From positions 1,984,001-2,048,000 of the forward strand of contig OZ220464.1 of NCBI GenBank assembly GCA_965115825.1: a DNA stretch of 64,000 bases. The letters are read 5' to 3'. The position numbers and the translations under genes were made by a program. Source of the DNA: Bin87 sp965115825 (GTDB taxonomy: Bacteria > Chloroflexota > Dehalococcoidia > Lucifugimonadales > UBA3495). Under the pieces are notes generated by a model, which had not been told where the DNA came from, did no database searches, and saw only the letters and a list, made by a program, of their open reading frames with translations. Shown piece by piece: positions 16,712-25,572 of the stretch (positions are counted from its first letter, which is position 1; every line of letters begins with the position of its first letter).

Positions 16712-17415
16712 ATCGCCGGCCGCCCAACTTCCGCCGCCGCCAGAGATTCCCCGGCCGGCTGAAACAGCCACACCTCCGTTTTAGCCGGCAGCTTCTCCGT
16801 GGCGAACTCAAAACTGGCGCTATCCAGACGGCGCACCGCGCGCTGCCGCGTCAGCCACCCCTCCGGCGGCAGCAGCTCACACTCTACCGAGTGCAAGCCG
16901 GCAATCGCGTAGTGCATGGGAATAACCACGCGCGGCCGCAGCCGCTCTATCAGCGCATCAACCTGTTCATACGTCAGCAGGTGCTCAGAGTCGTCCACGG
17001 TTGCCATCAGCACGTCAACGTCGCCCACCCCTTGCGCTACCGATTCAGGCCACTCGGCGCGGTTGTCTCCAATGTGCAGGTAACGGATGCCAGCGGCCTC
17101 CAGTCGGAACATCACGTTGGGAAACCCGCGCAGACCCGACGCGCCGGCGTGGATGTCCCCAATACCGCGAACGGCCAAGTCTCCCGTGGCAAACTCGCCG
17201 GGCGTCCGCAGCGTCGACGCCGCTTCGGGCAGCCGCTCAACGGCATCGTGGTCAAAGTGCGCGTGGGTGATTAACCCCAGGTCGCACCCGACTTCCGGAA
17301 ACAGCCGCGTGAACCAGTAACGTCCTGCCGCGTTGCGATATGGGTCGCTCACCACCGAAACGCCGCCCGGCGTTTCCCACCGAAACGCGCAATGTCCGAA
17401 ATACGTGAGCCGCAC
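16708..17415 (-). CDS. MBL-fold metal-dependent hydrolase (UlaG-like)
   Basis: The 235-residue protein is a metallo-beta-lactamase-fold enzyme: VRLTYFGHCAFRWETPGG at the start, LGLITHAHFDHDAVERLP (the THxHxDH metal motif), YLHIGDNRAEWPE and PRVVIPMHYA. It belongs to the UlaG-like group of small MBL hydrolases, whose substrates vary. The start is a GTG overlapping the TAG stop of the upstream CaiB gene by one base (TAGTG), so it is translationally coupled to the two CaiB genes. Its role within acyl-CoA metabolism, for example as a thioesterase or lactonase, is inference. Confidence 0.85.
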   Translation of the reverse strand: MRLTYFGHCAFRWETPGGVSVVSDPYRNAAGRYWFTRLFPEVGCDLGLITHAHFDHDAVERLPEAASTLRTPGEFATGDLAVRGIGDIHAGASGLRGFPNVMFRLEAAGIRYLHIGDNRAEWPESVAQGVGDVDVLMATVDDSEHLLTYEQVDALIERLRPRVVIPMHYAIAGLHSVECELLPPEGWLTRQRAVRRLDSASFEFATEKLPAKTEVWLFQPAGESLAAAEVGRPAI

Positions 17416-18746
17416 TAAATCACCCCGCCTTCCGCCAGCAGCAGCATCTGCGCGTTGCTCAGCCCCAGCTCCCCTTGCAGTATCTCTCCGTTGTGCTCCC
17501 CAATCAGCGGCGCGCGCCGGCTGATGCGCCACGGCGAGCCGTTGAACAGCGCCGCCGGCCCGGGGTAAGTGAACGTCCGCCCCAGCTCAGGGTGCTCCAC
17601 CTCCTTGAAAAACTCCCGGTCTTTCAGGTGGTCATCGCCCACAATCTCGTCCATGCTGCGGATGGCCCCCCACGGAAAATCCCGCTGCTGCCCCCCGTGG
17701 AAAGCGTCCAGCAGCGTCGTGTTCATGAAGAAGTCCTTCATCACCTGCACAATATGGTCGTTCTCCGCCGCAATGACCTCCGGGTTCCGGTAGCGTTCAT
17801 CGGTCAGGTCTTCGGCCATGCCCGACTGGTCAAACCACTCGGCCAGCAGCTTCAATCGCGCCGGCGTCAAATTCGTGCCGGAGCGGGTAGTATTGAGCCA
17901 GCCGCCGTCTCCCGTCGGAAACTGTATGGCCGGCGACATATCCGGCGCAGCGTGCCGCCCGGTGTGTCGCTGCACCACCTCGCCCGTGGACAGGTAGATG
18001 GCGATGGCTCCTTCCGTAGTCAGGGCGCACGCTTCGTGTATGGAAGCGTCAATGTACTGCCCCGCGCCCGTCAGGAACCGATAGTACAGCGCGGCCATGA
18101 TGCCAATGTAGGCATAGTGCGCCCCAATGTGCCAGGAGTTGCCGCCCCCCGGCGCAATGGGCGGCGGGTTGGGCACGTCAATCTCATCGTAGCCCGACGA
18201 CGCCATCTGCCCGCCCCCGGCCATCTGCGTAATGTCGCTGCTCACGTAATCCCGCCACGGCCCGGTCTGCCCGTAGGGCGTCAGCGAGCACATAATCAGC
18301 CCGCCGTTCTCCGCCGATAGCGCTTCGTAGCCCAGGCCCAGCGATTCCAGATACCCCGGCTTCCGGCTTTCCAGCACAATATCCGCCGTCGCCGCCAGCC
18401 GCTTCAGAATCTCCCGACCCTGCCGCGTCTCCAGATCCAGCGTGATGCCCCGCTTGGACGTATTATAGTGCCAGAAGGACAGGCTGCGCTCCCGGTGCGG
18501 CGTATCGTCCAGAAAGGGGCCAAAACTGCGACACGCCTCGCCGCCCGGCGGCTCAACCTTGATGAGGTCGGCGCCGTTGTCGGCCAGCAGCTTGCCGCAG
18601 AACTGCCCCTTCTCGTCGCAGATTTCCAGGACCCGCAAGCCATCCAGCGCCCCGGGCAGGCTCAAATCGGCGGGACGCGCCCCGCCAATATCCACCGCGT
18701 CCGGCGCTCCCCCGTCCCCCAAACTGCCATTATTGGCTGAAGTCAT
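17415..18746 (-). CDS. CaiB/BaiF family CoA-transferase
   Basis: The 443-residue protein is the second gene of a three-gene operon. Typical segments are LDGLRVLEICDEKGQFCGKLL, ADLIKVEPPGGEACRSFGPF, TSKRGITLDLETRQGREIL and SLTPYGQTGPWRDYVSSDIT. It lacks the usual first-helix wording and carries an aromatic HRERSLSFWHYNT insert, so the acid substrate may differ from that of the downstream-placed relative. It overlaps the upstream CaiB gene by 4 bases (ATGA). Two adjacent CaiB genes often form a heterodimer or serve successive substrates; the sequence does not decide. Confidence 0.9.
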   Translation of the reverse strand: MTSANNGSLGDGGAPDAVDIGGARPADLSLPGALDGLRVLEICDEKGQFCGKLLADNGADLIKVEPPGGEACRSFGPFLDDTPHRERSLSFWHYNTSKRGITLDLETRQGREILKRLAATADIVLESRKPGYLESLGLGYEALSAENGGLIMCSLTPYGQTGPWRDYVSSDITQMAGGGQMASSGYDEIDVPNPPPIAPGGGNSWHIGAHYAYIGIMAALYYRFLTGAGQYIDASIHEACALTTEGAIAIYLSTGEVVQRHTGRHAAPDMSPAIQFPTGDGGWLNTTRSGTNLTPARLKLLAEWFDQSGMAEDLTDERYRNPEVIAAENDHIVQVMKDFFMNTTLLDAFHGGQQRDFPWGAIRSMDEIVGDDHLKDREFFKEVEHPELGRTFTYPGPAALFNGSPWRISRRAPLIGEHNGEILQGELGLSNAQMLLLAEGGVI

Positions 18747-20068
18747 CGCAGCGCCTCCTCAATGTAAGGATAACGATCCATCGTCGGCGGCCAGAAAACC
18801 CCGCTTTCGTACCCCTCCCGCAGTTCATCGTGAGTCACCCCCAGCAGGTCTTCCAGCACTTCCCGGTTGTGCTGCCCAATCATCGGCGGCGGGCTGGACA
18901 TACGCGCCGGCGACCTGGACAGCTTGAACGGCGCATTCTGAAACTGCCACGGCCCCAGCATCGGATGCTCCATAGGCACGTACATATCCCTGTGCCGCAG
19001 CTGGGGGTCGTTTTCCACCCTGTCCCGGCTGCTTTGCACCGCCATTGCCCGGATGCCGGCGGCCTGACATTTCTCAGTAAGCTCATACTTCCCCATCGTC
19101 TTCGTCCACTCCTCTATGCGCTCATCCATTTCCTCCTGCCGTTCCAGCCGCCCGTCAATAGTGTCAAACCGACCGTCCGCCCATTCCGGGCTGCCCATCA
19201 CTTTCACCAACTCCTGCCATTCCGCATCCGACATGCAGGCGATGACGGCCCAGTCGTTGTAGCCCCCCGGCGCCGTTCGGTAGGCGTTGTGCGGCGCGGC
19301 GATGGGCCCCCGATAGTTGTTCACCACCTCCGCGCCCGGCCACACCGTCCGATTGCCCGGCGGGAACCCCTCGCGCCGCGCCTTCCGCCCGTTCACCGTC
19401 TTGTCCAGAAACGCCGGCCCCGTCAGCGTGATGCCCGTAATCATCTGCGACAGGTCAACGTGCTGTCCCTTGCCCGTAGCAGTCCGATGCCGCAGCGCCG
19501 TCAGCGCGCACATTGCTCCGTACATCCCGCCCGTGTCATCCAGATACGACCAGCCCCAGCCGGCCGGCGGCGCCCCCGGCAGCCCGGACAAATGCGTCAG
19601 GCCGCTCAGCGCCTGCGCCGCCGGCCCCATCGTGCCATACCAGTGATAGCGCCCCGTATGCCCAAACCCGGCCATGGACACGTAGATGATGTCCGGCCGG
19701 ATTTCCCTGAGCTGCTCATAGCCCAGGCCCCAACGCTGCATAATACGGCTGCTGAAGTTCTCAATCACCACGTCCGATACCGAAATCAGCCGCTTGACCA
19801 GCTCCAGCCCCTCCTCAGTTCGGGTGTTGACGCTTATCCCCCGCTTGTTCGCATTGGTGTCTGCAAACTGCCCGGTGGAGTTCGGGCCGGGTTCCACGCC
19901 CGGCGGCACCGTAAAACGATTCTGCCGCAGCGTATCCAGGTTCAGCGGCCATTCCACCTTGATGACCTCCGCTCCCAGCGTACCCAGCCAGCGCGCGGCC
20001 CACGGCCCGGCGCGTACCCAGGTGAAATCAACCACGCGAATACCTTGCAGCGGCGTCGGCAGGGGCAT
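18743..20068 (-). CDS. CaiB/BaiF family CoA-transferase
   Basis: The 441-residue protein begins MPLPTPLQGIRVVDFTWVRAG and contains LGTLGAEVIKVEWP, NANKRGISVNTRTEEGLELV and the C-terminal IGQHNREVLEDLLG. The first gene of an operon reading CaiB-CaiB-MBL. AGGAGG lies seven bases before ATG 20068; a TTG two codons earlier has worse spacing. The proline-rich DPVEW-type motif around the nucleotide site and WGYLDDTGG support the family. The acid is unknown. Confidence 0.92.
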   Translation of the reverse strand: MPLPTPLQGIRVVDFTWVRAGPWAARWLGTLGAEVIKVEWPLNLDTLRQNRFTVPPGVEPGPNSTGQFADTNANKRGISVNTRTEEGLELVKRLISVSDVVIENFSSRIMQRWGLGYEQLREIRPDIIYVSMAGFGHTGRYHWYGTMGPAAQALSGLTHLSGLPGAPPAGWGWSYLDDTGGMYGAMCALTALRHRTATGKGQHVDLSQMITGITLTGPAFLDKTVNGRKARREGFPPGNRTVWPGAEVVNNYRGPIAAPHNAYRTAPGGYNDWAVIACMSDAEWQELVKVMGSPEWADGRFDTIDGRLERQEEMDERIEEWTKTMGKYELTEKCQAAGIRAMAVQSSRDRVENDPQLRHRDMYVPMEHPMLGPWQFQNAPFKLSRSPARMSSPPPMIGQHNREVLEDLLGVTHDELREGYESGVFWPPTMDRYPYIEEALR

Positions 20069-20187
20069 CAGCAAGCCTCCTGTAGCATAATCTAGCCTCG
20101 TGCGGCAATTGCCGCCGCCAGTTTAGGGCAATAACCGGACAGGGGCAACCTCCCCTCCGTTGCCCCTAATCTCAGCGCGACGCTATA

Positions 20188-20224
20188 CTGCCTATCGCGC
20201 CCGGCAACGACGCGCGATAGGCAG
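20188..20224. repeat. Perfect 13-bp inverted repeat
   Basis: CTGCCTATCGCGC and its exact complement GCGCGATAGGCAG are separated by 11 bases, in the 185-base gap between the CaiB operon start and the lipoprotein stop. It may end the lipoprotein transcript, although no U-tract follows on the minus strand, or serve as a dimeric repressor site for the CaiB operon. The sequence alone does not decide. Confidence 0.6.
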
Positions 20225-20253
20225 ATGTTTCCCAGCCGGCGATAGGGCCCGCC

Positions 20254-20664
20254 CTAATCACCCACAAAACGCGCCAGCAGCCTCCCATCCGGCCCCGTTT
20301 CGTACCACACGGTCACCGCCACCCCCTGAATCTGATGATCCTTAAGATGCCCCACGGAAACGCCGACCCAACCCTCCGACCCAAACTCCCAGCTCCGCCC
20401 CCGGGCATCGCTGATGCGCAGCCGCCGAAAGTAGCGCGGATTCTCAGGTTCAGCGTCCACCTCGTCAATGCGCCCGGTAACCTTGGGCAGTTTAGGATAC
20501 AGAACGTCCCCGTCCCCGTGCCCCGCCGCGCCGCCTCTCGGCGCAGCAGCCCCCGGCGTTTCCCAATAGCCCCCCTCGCAGCCCGCCAGCGTCGCCAGCA
20601 GGACAACCCCCAGCAGCCCGGCGGCAATGAGTCTTTCCCCCGATACGTTCACCTTGCCCGGCAT
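20254..20664 (-). CDS. Putative lipoprotein
   Basis: The 136-residue protein has a signal peptide MPGKVNVSGERLIAAGLLGV and a lipobox ATLAGC, so Cys29 is expected to be lipidated. The mature part contains VTGRIDEVDAEPENPRYFRRL and GWVGVSVGHLKDHQIQGVAVTVWYE, a beta-rich small domain. The family is not recognised. It is divergent from ctaA. A link to respiration is only suggested by that neighbour. Confidence 0.75.
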   Translation of the reverse strand: MPGKVNVSGERLIAAGLLGVVLLATLAGCEGGYWETPGAAAPRGGAAGHGDGDVLYPKLPKVTGRIDEVDAEPENPRYFRRLRISDARGRSWEFGSEGWVGVSVGHLKDHQIQGVAVTVWYETGPDGRLLARFVGD

Positions 20665-20774
20665 TGTAGCAAATCCTACCGCTCTGTTTTATCATTGATA
20701 CGAGCTCCGGCTCCCATCCAGACTCGCGCGCACGGGCCGGCCGGCCCCGCAAAACGCAAGCAAGCAGGACGTAA

Positions 20775-21752
20775 ATGGCAGCAATCGGCGTAACCCGACC
20801 ATCAGGTAGAGACAGGCGACCCGTCACCTGGTTGCAGGGTTTATCCACCGCAACGGCGCTAACCGTTTTCGTATTGGTGATAATCGGCGGCGTCGTCCGC
20901 GTTACCGAGTCCGGCTTGGGCTGCCCCGACTGGCCCCTTTGCTACGGCAGATTGCTGCCCCCGCCGGAGTACACGGCGATTATCGAATACACCCACCGCT
21001 TCGTCGCCTCCGTCATCGTTGGCCCCCTCGTGCTGGCAACCGCCGTGGTGGCCCTGATGCGCTACCGCCATGACCGTTGGGTGTCGCTCCCCGCCGCCAT
21101 ATCGGTCCCTCTGCTGCTTGTCCAGGGCCTGCTCGGCGGCATAACCGTCCTGACCCACCTGCCCGGCGAGATAGTCGCCCTCCATCTGGGAACCGCCGAA
21201 GCCTTGCTGGCTGTCTGCCTCATCATCATGATTGCATCCTTCCGCACACCCATCAGCCCGGCGCCAACCGTTGCCGCCGACAGTCCCCATCGCTGGGCCA
21301 TCGCCGGGGCATTGGGAGTCTATGCCGTAATCATATCTGGCGCCATAGTCACCGCCATTGGCGCCACCGCAGCCTGCATCACCTGGCCTCTCTGCCAGGG
21401 CAGTCTTTTCCCCATGCACCACCTCACCGCCATCCATATGTTCCATCGTTACGTAGCGCTGATCCTGGGCTTGCTGCTGCTCTATGCCGTGTGGCGCTGC
21501 TGCGCCGCGCCCAAAAGCGACGCAACGCTGCGCTGGCTGGCCGGGCTGACCCTGACCGCTTTTGTCGCCCAGGTCATCGTCGGGGCCGTCACCGTTTGGC
21601 TGGACTTTCAGCCCCACTGGCGCGCCCTCCACCTGACGGCCGCCACGGCAGTCTGGGCCGGAGCGGTCGGCATGGCCGTGGTAGCCTACCTGAACGCCCG
21701 CACCCTGTCCGGCCAGCCGACGCCGGCCCGCTCCCCCGCCGAGGCCGAATAG
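20775..21752 (+). CDS. ctaA: Heme A synthase (COX15/CtaA)
   Basis: This integral membrane enzyme oxidises heme O to heme A for cytochrome oxidase. The 325-residue protein has eight predicted membrane segments in two four-helix bundles. Conserved histidines occur in EYTHRF, ALHLGTAEA, HMFHRYVA and LHLTAATA, and cysteine pairs in GLGCPDWPLCYG and CITWPLCQGS near the outer side of the first helices of each half. It directly precedes ctaB, one base apart, so the two form an operon. Presence implies an aa3-type oxidase elsewhere in the genome and aerobic respiration. Confidence 0.95.
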   Translation: MAAIGVTRPSGRDRRPVTWLQGLSTATALTVFVLVIIGGVVRVTESGLGCPDWPLCYGRLLPPPEYTAIIEYTHRFVASVIVGPLVLATAVVALMRYRHDRWVSLPAAISVPLLLVQGLLGGITVLTHLPGEIVALHLGTAEALLAVCLIIMIASFRTPISPAPTVAADSPHRWAIAGALGVYAVIISGAIVTAIGATAACITWPLCQGSLFPMHHLTAIHMFHRYVALILGLLLLYAVWRCCAAPKSDATLRWLAGLTLTAFVAQVIVGAVTVWLDFQPHWRALHLTAATAVWAGAVGMAVVAYLNARTLSGQPTPARSPAEAE

Positions 21753-21753
21753 C

Positions 21754-22620
21754 ATGGCCGCGGGTGCAGTCGCCCAGGACTACTTGGCCCTCACCAAGCC
21801 CAAAATCATCTCGCTGCTGCTGGTAACTGCGGCCGGCGGGATGTTCCTGGCCCAACAGGGCGTCCCCTCGCTCCTGACCCTGGCCTGGGTCTGGATTGGC
21901 GGCGCCCTGGCCTCCGGCGGCGCCAACGCCATCAACCAGCACCTCGACCGCGACATCGACCGCGAAATGCGGCGCACGCAAAGCCGCCCCGTCGCCGGCC
22001 ATCGCGTATCCCCTCGTTATGCGCTGGCTTTTGGCGTCGCGCTCAACGTGGCCGCTTTCGCCCTCCTGGCCGCATTGGTCAACCCGCTGGCGGCCGGCCT
22101 CACTCTTGCGGCCAGCCTGTTCTACGTATTCGTCTATACCCTTTGGCTGAAGCGCACCACCCCCAATAACATCGTCATCGGCGGCGCGGCCGGCGCAGTT
22201 CCTCCCATGGTCGGCTGGGTGGCCGTAACCGGCAGTCTCGACCTGCCCGCCGTGTACCTATTCGCCATCATCTTCTTCTGGACGCCGCCCCACTTCTGGG
22301 CCTTGTCCCTGCTAATTCAAGCCGATTACGAACAGGCCGGAGTGCCGATGCTGCCGGTAGTGTCCTCCCGCCGGCAAACAACCCTGCACGTACTCCTTTA
22401 TTCCATCGCCCTCACCGGGCTCACCCTCATGTTCGCGCTGCTGCCCGACGTTGGGTTGATTTATCTCGTATCGGCAGCCCTGCTGGCTGCCCCCTTCATC
22501 TTCCTGGCTTGGCGCCTCTGGCGCAGCGACCGGCGCAGCCGCGCCAAAGCCGCCTACCTCTACTCCCTGGCCTACCTGGCCCTCCTCTTCATAGCCATAA
22601 TGGTCGACAGCGTGATATAG
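21754..22620 (+). CDS. ctaB: Protoheme IX farnesyltransferase (heme O synthase)
   Basis: The 288-residue UbiA-family membrane enzyme adds farnesyl to heme B to give heme O, the substrate of the upstream ctaA product. The prenyl-diphosphate motif NQHLDRDIDREMRRTQSRP and the second Asp-rich region near YEQAGVPMLPV are visible, with LTKPKI near the N-terminus and WTPPHFWALSL in a central loop. About nine membrane segments are expected. No Shine-Dalgarno beyond the coupling to ctaA is needed. Confidence 0.95.
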   Translation: MAAGAVAQDYLALTKPKIISLLLVTAAGGMFLAQQGVPSLLTLAWVWIGGALASGGANAINQHLDRDIDREMRRTQSRPVAGHRVSPRYALAFGVALNVAAFALLAALVNPLAAGLTLAASLFYVFVYTLWLKRTTPNNIVIGGAAGAVPPMVGWVAVTGSLDLPAVYLFAIIFFWTPPHFWALSLLIQADYEQAGVPMLPVVSSRRQTTLHVLLYSIALTGLTLMFALLPDVGLIYLVSAALLAAPFIFLAWRLWRSDRRSRAKAAYLYSLAYLALLFIAIMVDSVI

Positions 22621-23026
22621 CCAAAGCAACCCGGCATCACGACGCAGCCACCGTCCGCACGCTCGCTACCTACCGCCACCGTCGTTAACTGCCGTTCCGG
22701 CGAAGGCCCGAACCCGTCCTCATAGCAACCCCAAAATCCCGCTTCTGACAACATTGATCACGCTACCCTTTCACCTCGCCGCTGTCCCACACCGCCATAC
22801 CCCTGCGCAGCGCGCCAAATCCCCGTCAGCAGCCAGTCGGAGGCGATACCGGCCTGCCGTTGGCGGACCTGAACCCCCAAAAGAAGAGACCTCTGACTTA
22901 AATAAACGCCGCGATCAAACCGCGGAAACCTCCCTCCCGCGTTGACGATACCGGCCAGGCCCGGTATCGTTGGCGATGCTGAGTTGAGGCCGGCGGATGT
23001 ACGTCGCGCCCCGGAGGTGTCCCCCC
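22621..23026. other. Gene-free stretch with inverted repeat and a repeat fragment
   Basis: This 406-base gap contains no credible gene. A fragment CCCCAAAATCCCGCTTCTGAC at about 22730-22749 is a degenerate copy of the interspersed repeat at 29.4-29.6 kb. The 10-bp perfect inverted repeat ACGATACCGG / CCGGTATCGT at 22945-22970 (6-base loop) lies about 56 bases before the CocE start; it could be a regulatory site or a transcript end without a U-tract. Near the CocE gene there is no clear promoter. Confidence 0.55.
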
Positions 23027-24790
23027 ATGACTGCCCGGCGGAAACAGTATCGGGTTATCCGCGAACCCAACGTGATGATACCCATGCGCGACGGCGCCCG
23101 GCTGGCTACCGACGTAGTGCGCCCGGATGCCCCCGGACGCTTTCCTGTCCTGATTAATCGCGGGCCATACGGCAAAGACAGCTACCTGGACAATCCTGAC
23201 CATTCCATCTGGTTCTTCCCGCAGAACGGCTACGCGCTCCTGAGCCAGGACGTGCGCGGACGGTTCAACTCCCAAGGCCTTTACAACCCGCTGTTCCAGG
23301 AAGCCCAGGACGGCTACGACACGGTGGAATGGGCCGCGCGCCAGCCCTGGTCAACCGGGCAGGTAGCCACTACCGGGCAAAGCTACCTCGGCGCAACGCA
23401 ATACGCCTTGGCCGGCCGCCGTCCCCTCCCGCCCCATTTGCGGACCATGGCCGTGGTGTCCGCATCGTCCGATTTCCACCAGTCCTGGGTCTATCACACC
23501 GGCGGCGCCATGGAATGGGGCTGGATGGTTCCCTACGCTATCCTCAAGGGGCGCAATACCCTGGCCCGGGGCGGCTATGATGACCTGCTTGCCCAAATGG
23601 ACCAGTACGTTATTGAGCCCGGCAACTTCGGGCAGCCCCTCTCCGAACACTGGTATCGCCGCCTCCCCCTGCGCGACTGGATTGACCGCCTGAAAGAAGC
23701 CGCCCCCTACTTCCACGAATACTTCGACCAGGAACCGGACGGCCCCTACTGGTGGAGCCTGAACCTGACGCGGCAGGCCGGCAATGTCAAGATCCCCATG
23801 TTCCACATCAGCGCTTGGTACGATATCTTCCTGGAGGGGGCGCTGAACGCCTTCCAATCCATCCAAAAGCGCGGCGGCTCGGAGCTCGCCCGCTGCAACC
23901 AGAAGCTGCTCATTGGCCCCTGGGCCCATCTCCGGCCCTTCACGGAACCCACCACCGGCGGAGCCGGCAGCATCGACTTCGGACCCGAAGCCGCCATTGA
24001 ACTGCACGACTACTTGCTGCGGTGGTACGACTACTGGCTGAAGGGCGAGGAAACGGGCATTATGGACGACGCCCCGGTTCGCCTGTTCGTTATGGGGCAG
24101 AATCGCTGGCGCGACGAAAACGAATGGCCCCTGGCCCGCACCCAGTACACGCCTTGGTACTTCCATTCCCACGGCAGCGCCAACACCCGCTCCGGCGACG
24201 GAACCCTGTCCACCGTCCCGCCCGAACCCGACGAACCGGCCGACTGCTTCACCTACGACCCGTCAGACCCGGTTCCCACCCTGGGCGGCAACACCCTCAT
24301 GATTGACTACGGCGTGTTTGACCAGCGGATTGCGGAAGACCGTCCCGACGTGTTGTCTTTCACCTCCGCCCCCCTGGAATCCGACCTGGAAGTAACCGGC
24401 CCCATCTCGGTAACTCTGTACGCCGCCACCACCGCCGTGGATACCGACTTTACCGCCAAGCTCGTGGACGTGCGGCCCGACGGCTTCGCTCAAAACCTCC
24501 AAGACGGCATTGTCCGCGCCCGCTACCGCACCTCCGCGCGGGAACCCTCCTTTGTAACCCCCGGAGCGGTTCACCGCTATGCCATCGACTTGTGGGCCAC
24601 CAGCCACGTAATCCGGGCCGGCCATCGCATCCGGGTGGACATATCCAGCAGCAACTTCCCCCGCTTCGACCGCAACCCCAACACCGGCGCCGCGCTGGGA
24701 GTGGACGCCCAGCTGGAAACGGCGCAGCAGACGGTGCGCCATTCCGCCCGCTACCCGTCCCACATCACGCTGCCCGTGATCCCACGCTGA
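23027..24790 (+). CDS. CocE/NonD family serine hydrolase (X-Pro dipeptidyl-peptidase-like)
   Basis: The 587-residue protein has the alpha/beta-hydrolase domain of the S15/CocE group. The N-terminal part reads VMIPMRDGARLATDVVRP, the oxyanion-site YGKDSYLDN, and the nucleophile in TTGQSYLGATQYAL. The Asp is expected in AWYDIFLEGAL and the His in LLIGPWAHLRPF. The C-terminal jelly-roll (X-Pro C-terminal) domain follows, with SAPLESDLEVTGPISVTLYA and IRVDISSSNFPRFDRNPNTG. It would act as an esterase/amidase on acyl substrates in the cytoplasm; no signal peptide is seen. GGAGGTG seven bases before ATG 23027 decides the start. Confidence 0.92.
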   Translation: MTARRKQYRVIREPNVMIPMRDGARLATDVVRPDAPGRFPVLINRGPYGKDSYLDNPDHSIWFFPQNGYALLSQDVRGRFNSQGLYNPLFQEAQDGYDTVEWAARQPWSTGQVATTGQSYLGATQYALAGRRPLPPHLRTMAVVSASSDFHQSWVYHTGGAMEWGWMVPYAILKGRNTLARGGYDDLLAQMDQYVIEPGNFGQPLSEHWYRRLPLRDWIDRLKEAAPYFHEYFDQEPDGPYWWSLNLTRQAGNVKIPMFHISAWYDIFLEGALNAFQSIQKRGGSELARCNQKLLIGPWAHLRPFTEPTTGGAGSIDFGPEAAIELHDYLLRWYDYWLKGEETGIMDDAPVRLFVMGQNRWRDENEWPLARTQYTPWYFHSHGSANTRSGDGTLSTVPPEPDEPADCFTYDPSDPVPTLGGNTLMIDYGVFDQRIAEDRPDVLSFTSAPLESDLEVTGPISVTLYAATTAVDTDFTAKLVDVRPDGFAQNLQDGIVRARYRTSAREPSFVTPGAVHRYAIDLWATSHVIRAGHRIRVDISSSNFPRFDRNPNTGAALGVDAQLETAQQTVRHSARYPSHITLPVIPR

Positions 24791-24820
24791 CGCCGGCGGG
24801 CCCCTGAGGAGATGAATCTC

Positions 24821-25537
24821 ATGACAACGCAAATCGCCAACCCCCCGGCGTTGGCCACACCCTCCGATCCCCCTGCCGACGCCAACGCCCGCAGCGCCCC
24901 CGACGCCGTGTATTGGCATGACGCCGATGGGCCCGGCCTCCCGATAACGCTGGACTTGCGCCCCCTCCTGGGCGGCAAGACCCTGGCGGAGATTGACTTT
25001 GACCGCATCGAAAAATTCCTGTCGGTCAACGACATCTACGCCATTGAATACAACGAAACGGGAGAACTGATTATAATGCCGCCTATGCTCATGCCCGGTG
25101 GAAATTTGGAATCTCAACTGCTTGTTGAAGTAACGTTGTGGAGCCGGTCTCATGGAGGACTATCGGCATCATCCGCCACGGTATTCCGCATTCCCGGCCT
25201 CGGCGGGCGCGGCCCGGACGCCTCCTGGGTTTCTCAAGAGCGGCTGGCATCGCTTGACCCCGAGCAGTATCGCACAGGTCAGATCTGCCCCGATTTCGCC
25301 GCCGAGATTCGTTCACCGTCCAACTCCCTGGCCTACTTGCGGCGCAAAATGGCAGAGTACATCGCCAACGGCGCTCGCCTGGCCTGGCTGATTGACCCGC
25401 TCAATCGTCGGGTTACGGTGTACCGCCCCCACCGGGAGCCGGAGATACTGGCAGACCCGGAAGTTCTCTCCGGCGAGGACATCATGCCGGGCTTTGCCTT
25501 CCCCGTCGGCGAACTGATCTTTGACGCCGCCCAGTGA
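24821..25537 (+). CDS. Uma2 family (DUF820) putative endonuclease
   Basis: The 238-residue protein has the Uma2/DUF820 fold of the PD-(D/E)XK superfamily: LVEVTLWSRSHGG, GPDASWVSQERLASL, then the catalytic PDFAAEIRSPSNSL and KMAEYIANGARLAWLIDP. These proteins are abundant in Chloroflexota and cyanobacteria and their in-vivo role is unknown. ATG 24821 (MTTQIANPP) is 9 bases after GAGGAG; the ATG at 24812 is directly adjacent to it and too close. It separates CocE from the Rieske genes on the same strand. Confidence 0.85.
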   Translation: MTTQIANPPALATPSDPPADANARSAPDAVYWHDADGPGLPITLDLRPLLGGKTLAEIDFDRIEKFLSVNDIYAIEYNETGELIIMPPMLMPGGNLESQLLVEVTLWSRSHGGLSASSATVFRIPGLGGRGPDASWVSQERLASLDPEQYRTGQICPDFAAEIRSPSNSLAYLRRKMAEYIANGARLAWLIDPLNRRVTVYRPHREPEILADPEVLSGEDIMPGFAFPVGELIFDAAQ

Positions 25538-25572
25538 GCCTATCCACCCATCTGACCTGAGGAGGTTCCATC

